From positions 1 to 32,788 of the forward strand of contig CAILFU010000061.1 in assembly GCA_903833595.1 (NCBI GenBank): a stretch of 32,788 nt of DNA, read 5' to 3'. The stretch is from an uncultured Pseudomonadota bacterium. Its GTDB lineage: Bacteria > Pseudomonadota > Gammaproteobacteria > Burkholderiales > Methylophilaceae. This document shows positions 32,536 to 32,788 of the stretch, piece by piece (positions within the stretch are counted from its first letter, which is position 1; each line of letters starts with the position of its first letter). Made by a program: the position numbers and the translations under genes. The notes under the pieces were generated by a model. That model searched no databases. It saw only the letters and a program-made list of their open reading frames with translations, and was not told the DNA's origin.

Positions 32536-32788
32536 ATGAAAAATACAGCACAATTAAATAATAACAACGCCAGCCAATCTGTTGCCATATTCGGCTTACT
32601 ATTTGGTGCACTTTGCTGGGGAATTATTTGGTTTCCTTACCGATTGATGGCCGAAGCTGGCATGTCGGGGGCCGCTTCAAGCTTTTATACCTACAGCATT
32701 GCAATTATCATCGCGGGTATTTATTTTGCCAAGCATTGGCGAGGGGTCTTTGAGTTACCCCTAAGTATCGTTTTTTTAGCGGTTGTGG
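32536..32788 (+). CDS. EamA-family transporter (N-terminal fragment, cut by window end)
   Basis: An open frame of 84 codons from the ATG at 32536 to the window edge. After a polar start (MKNTAQLNNNNASQS) come a hydrophobic helix GLLFGALCWGIIWFPYRLM and a second one, YTYSIAIIIAGIYF, the opening of an EamA/DMT transporter. No ribosome binding site is obvious (GTGGA lies about 9 bases upstream). It diverges from dapC with a 69-base gap that should hold both promoters. Confidence 0.78.
   Translation, partial: MKNTAQLNNNNASQSVAIFGLLFGALCWGIIWFPYRLMAEAGMSGAASSFYTYSIAIIIAGIYFAKHWRGVFELPLSIVFLAVV

Overview
The window is 32.8 kb of dense, AT-leaning chromosomal DNA and reads as the housekeeping core of a Gram-negative betaproteobacterium. 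Lipoprotein and Sec signals, an outer-membrane barrel, Orn, Hsp33, AmiC, DapC-type lysine synthesis, a DUF3301 protein and the short intergenic gaps all fit. My best guess is the Methylophilaceae (Methylotenera or Methylophilus-like); this rests on overall flavour and gene content, not on a search. I saw no rRNA, tRNA, CRISPR array, insertion sequence or prophage.

Layout. (1) 1-3448, minus strand: the start of an ABC permease, its peptide-binding lipoprotein, and the lytic transglycosylase MltD. (2) 3650-7574: gloB, diverging from a YafS-like methyltransferase, rnhA and dnaQ, an order also known in E. coli (mltD-gloB-yafS-rnhA-dnaQ), followed by rfbB. (3) 7591-10580, minus strand: queD, rsgA, a small c-type cytochrome and a Ste24-type metalloprotease, diverging from orn (10668-11240). 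(4) 11241-13248: a gene-poor spacer, a membrane-anchored methyltransferase that distantly resembles the rhodoquinone enzyme RquA, and an EamA transporter. (5) 13249-16983: the arginine genes argD-argF-argG, with a terminator-like hairpin in the argD leader and a good terminator after argG. (6) 17017-18714: a SpoU-family RNA methyltransferase and hslO. (7) 18756-20732: a probable Fur-controlled iron operon encoding a cupredoxin, an FTR1 permease and a beta-barrel outer-membrane protein. (8) 20735-22498: a DUF3301 gene, then the ammonium channel gene behind two NtrC-type sites and a sigma-54 promoter. (9) 22495-25476: queG, diverging from tsaE and amiC. (10) 25520-31258: a beta-CASP RNase and an SUV3-like helicase tail to tail, then mutL and miaA. 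(11) 31264-32788: dapC, diverging from a transporter cut by the window edge.

Several genes serve shared processes. queD and queG act in queuosine synthesis, while tsaE and miaA modify tRNA at other positions. argD, argF and argG cover successive late steps of arginine synthesis. mltD and amiC remodel peptidoglycan. rnhA, dnaQ and mutL act in replication and repair. Orn, the beta-CASP protein and the SUV3-like helicase belong to RNA turnover. The two clearest regulatory regions are the Fur-type promoter before the iron operon and the NtrC/sigma-54 region before the ammonium channel gene.

The best candidates for something new are the three-gene iron operon with its unidentified barrel, the RquA-like methyltransferase, and the argD leader. 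None looks like a complete undescribed system; most of the window is conserved housekeeping sequence.
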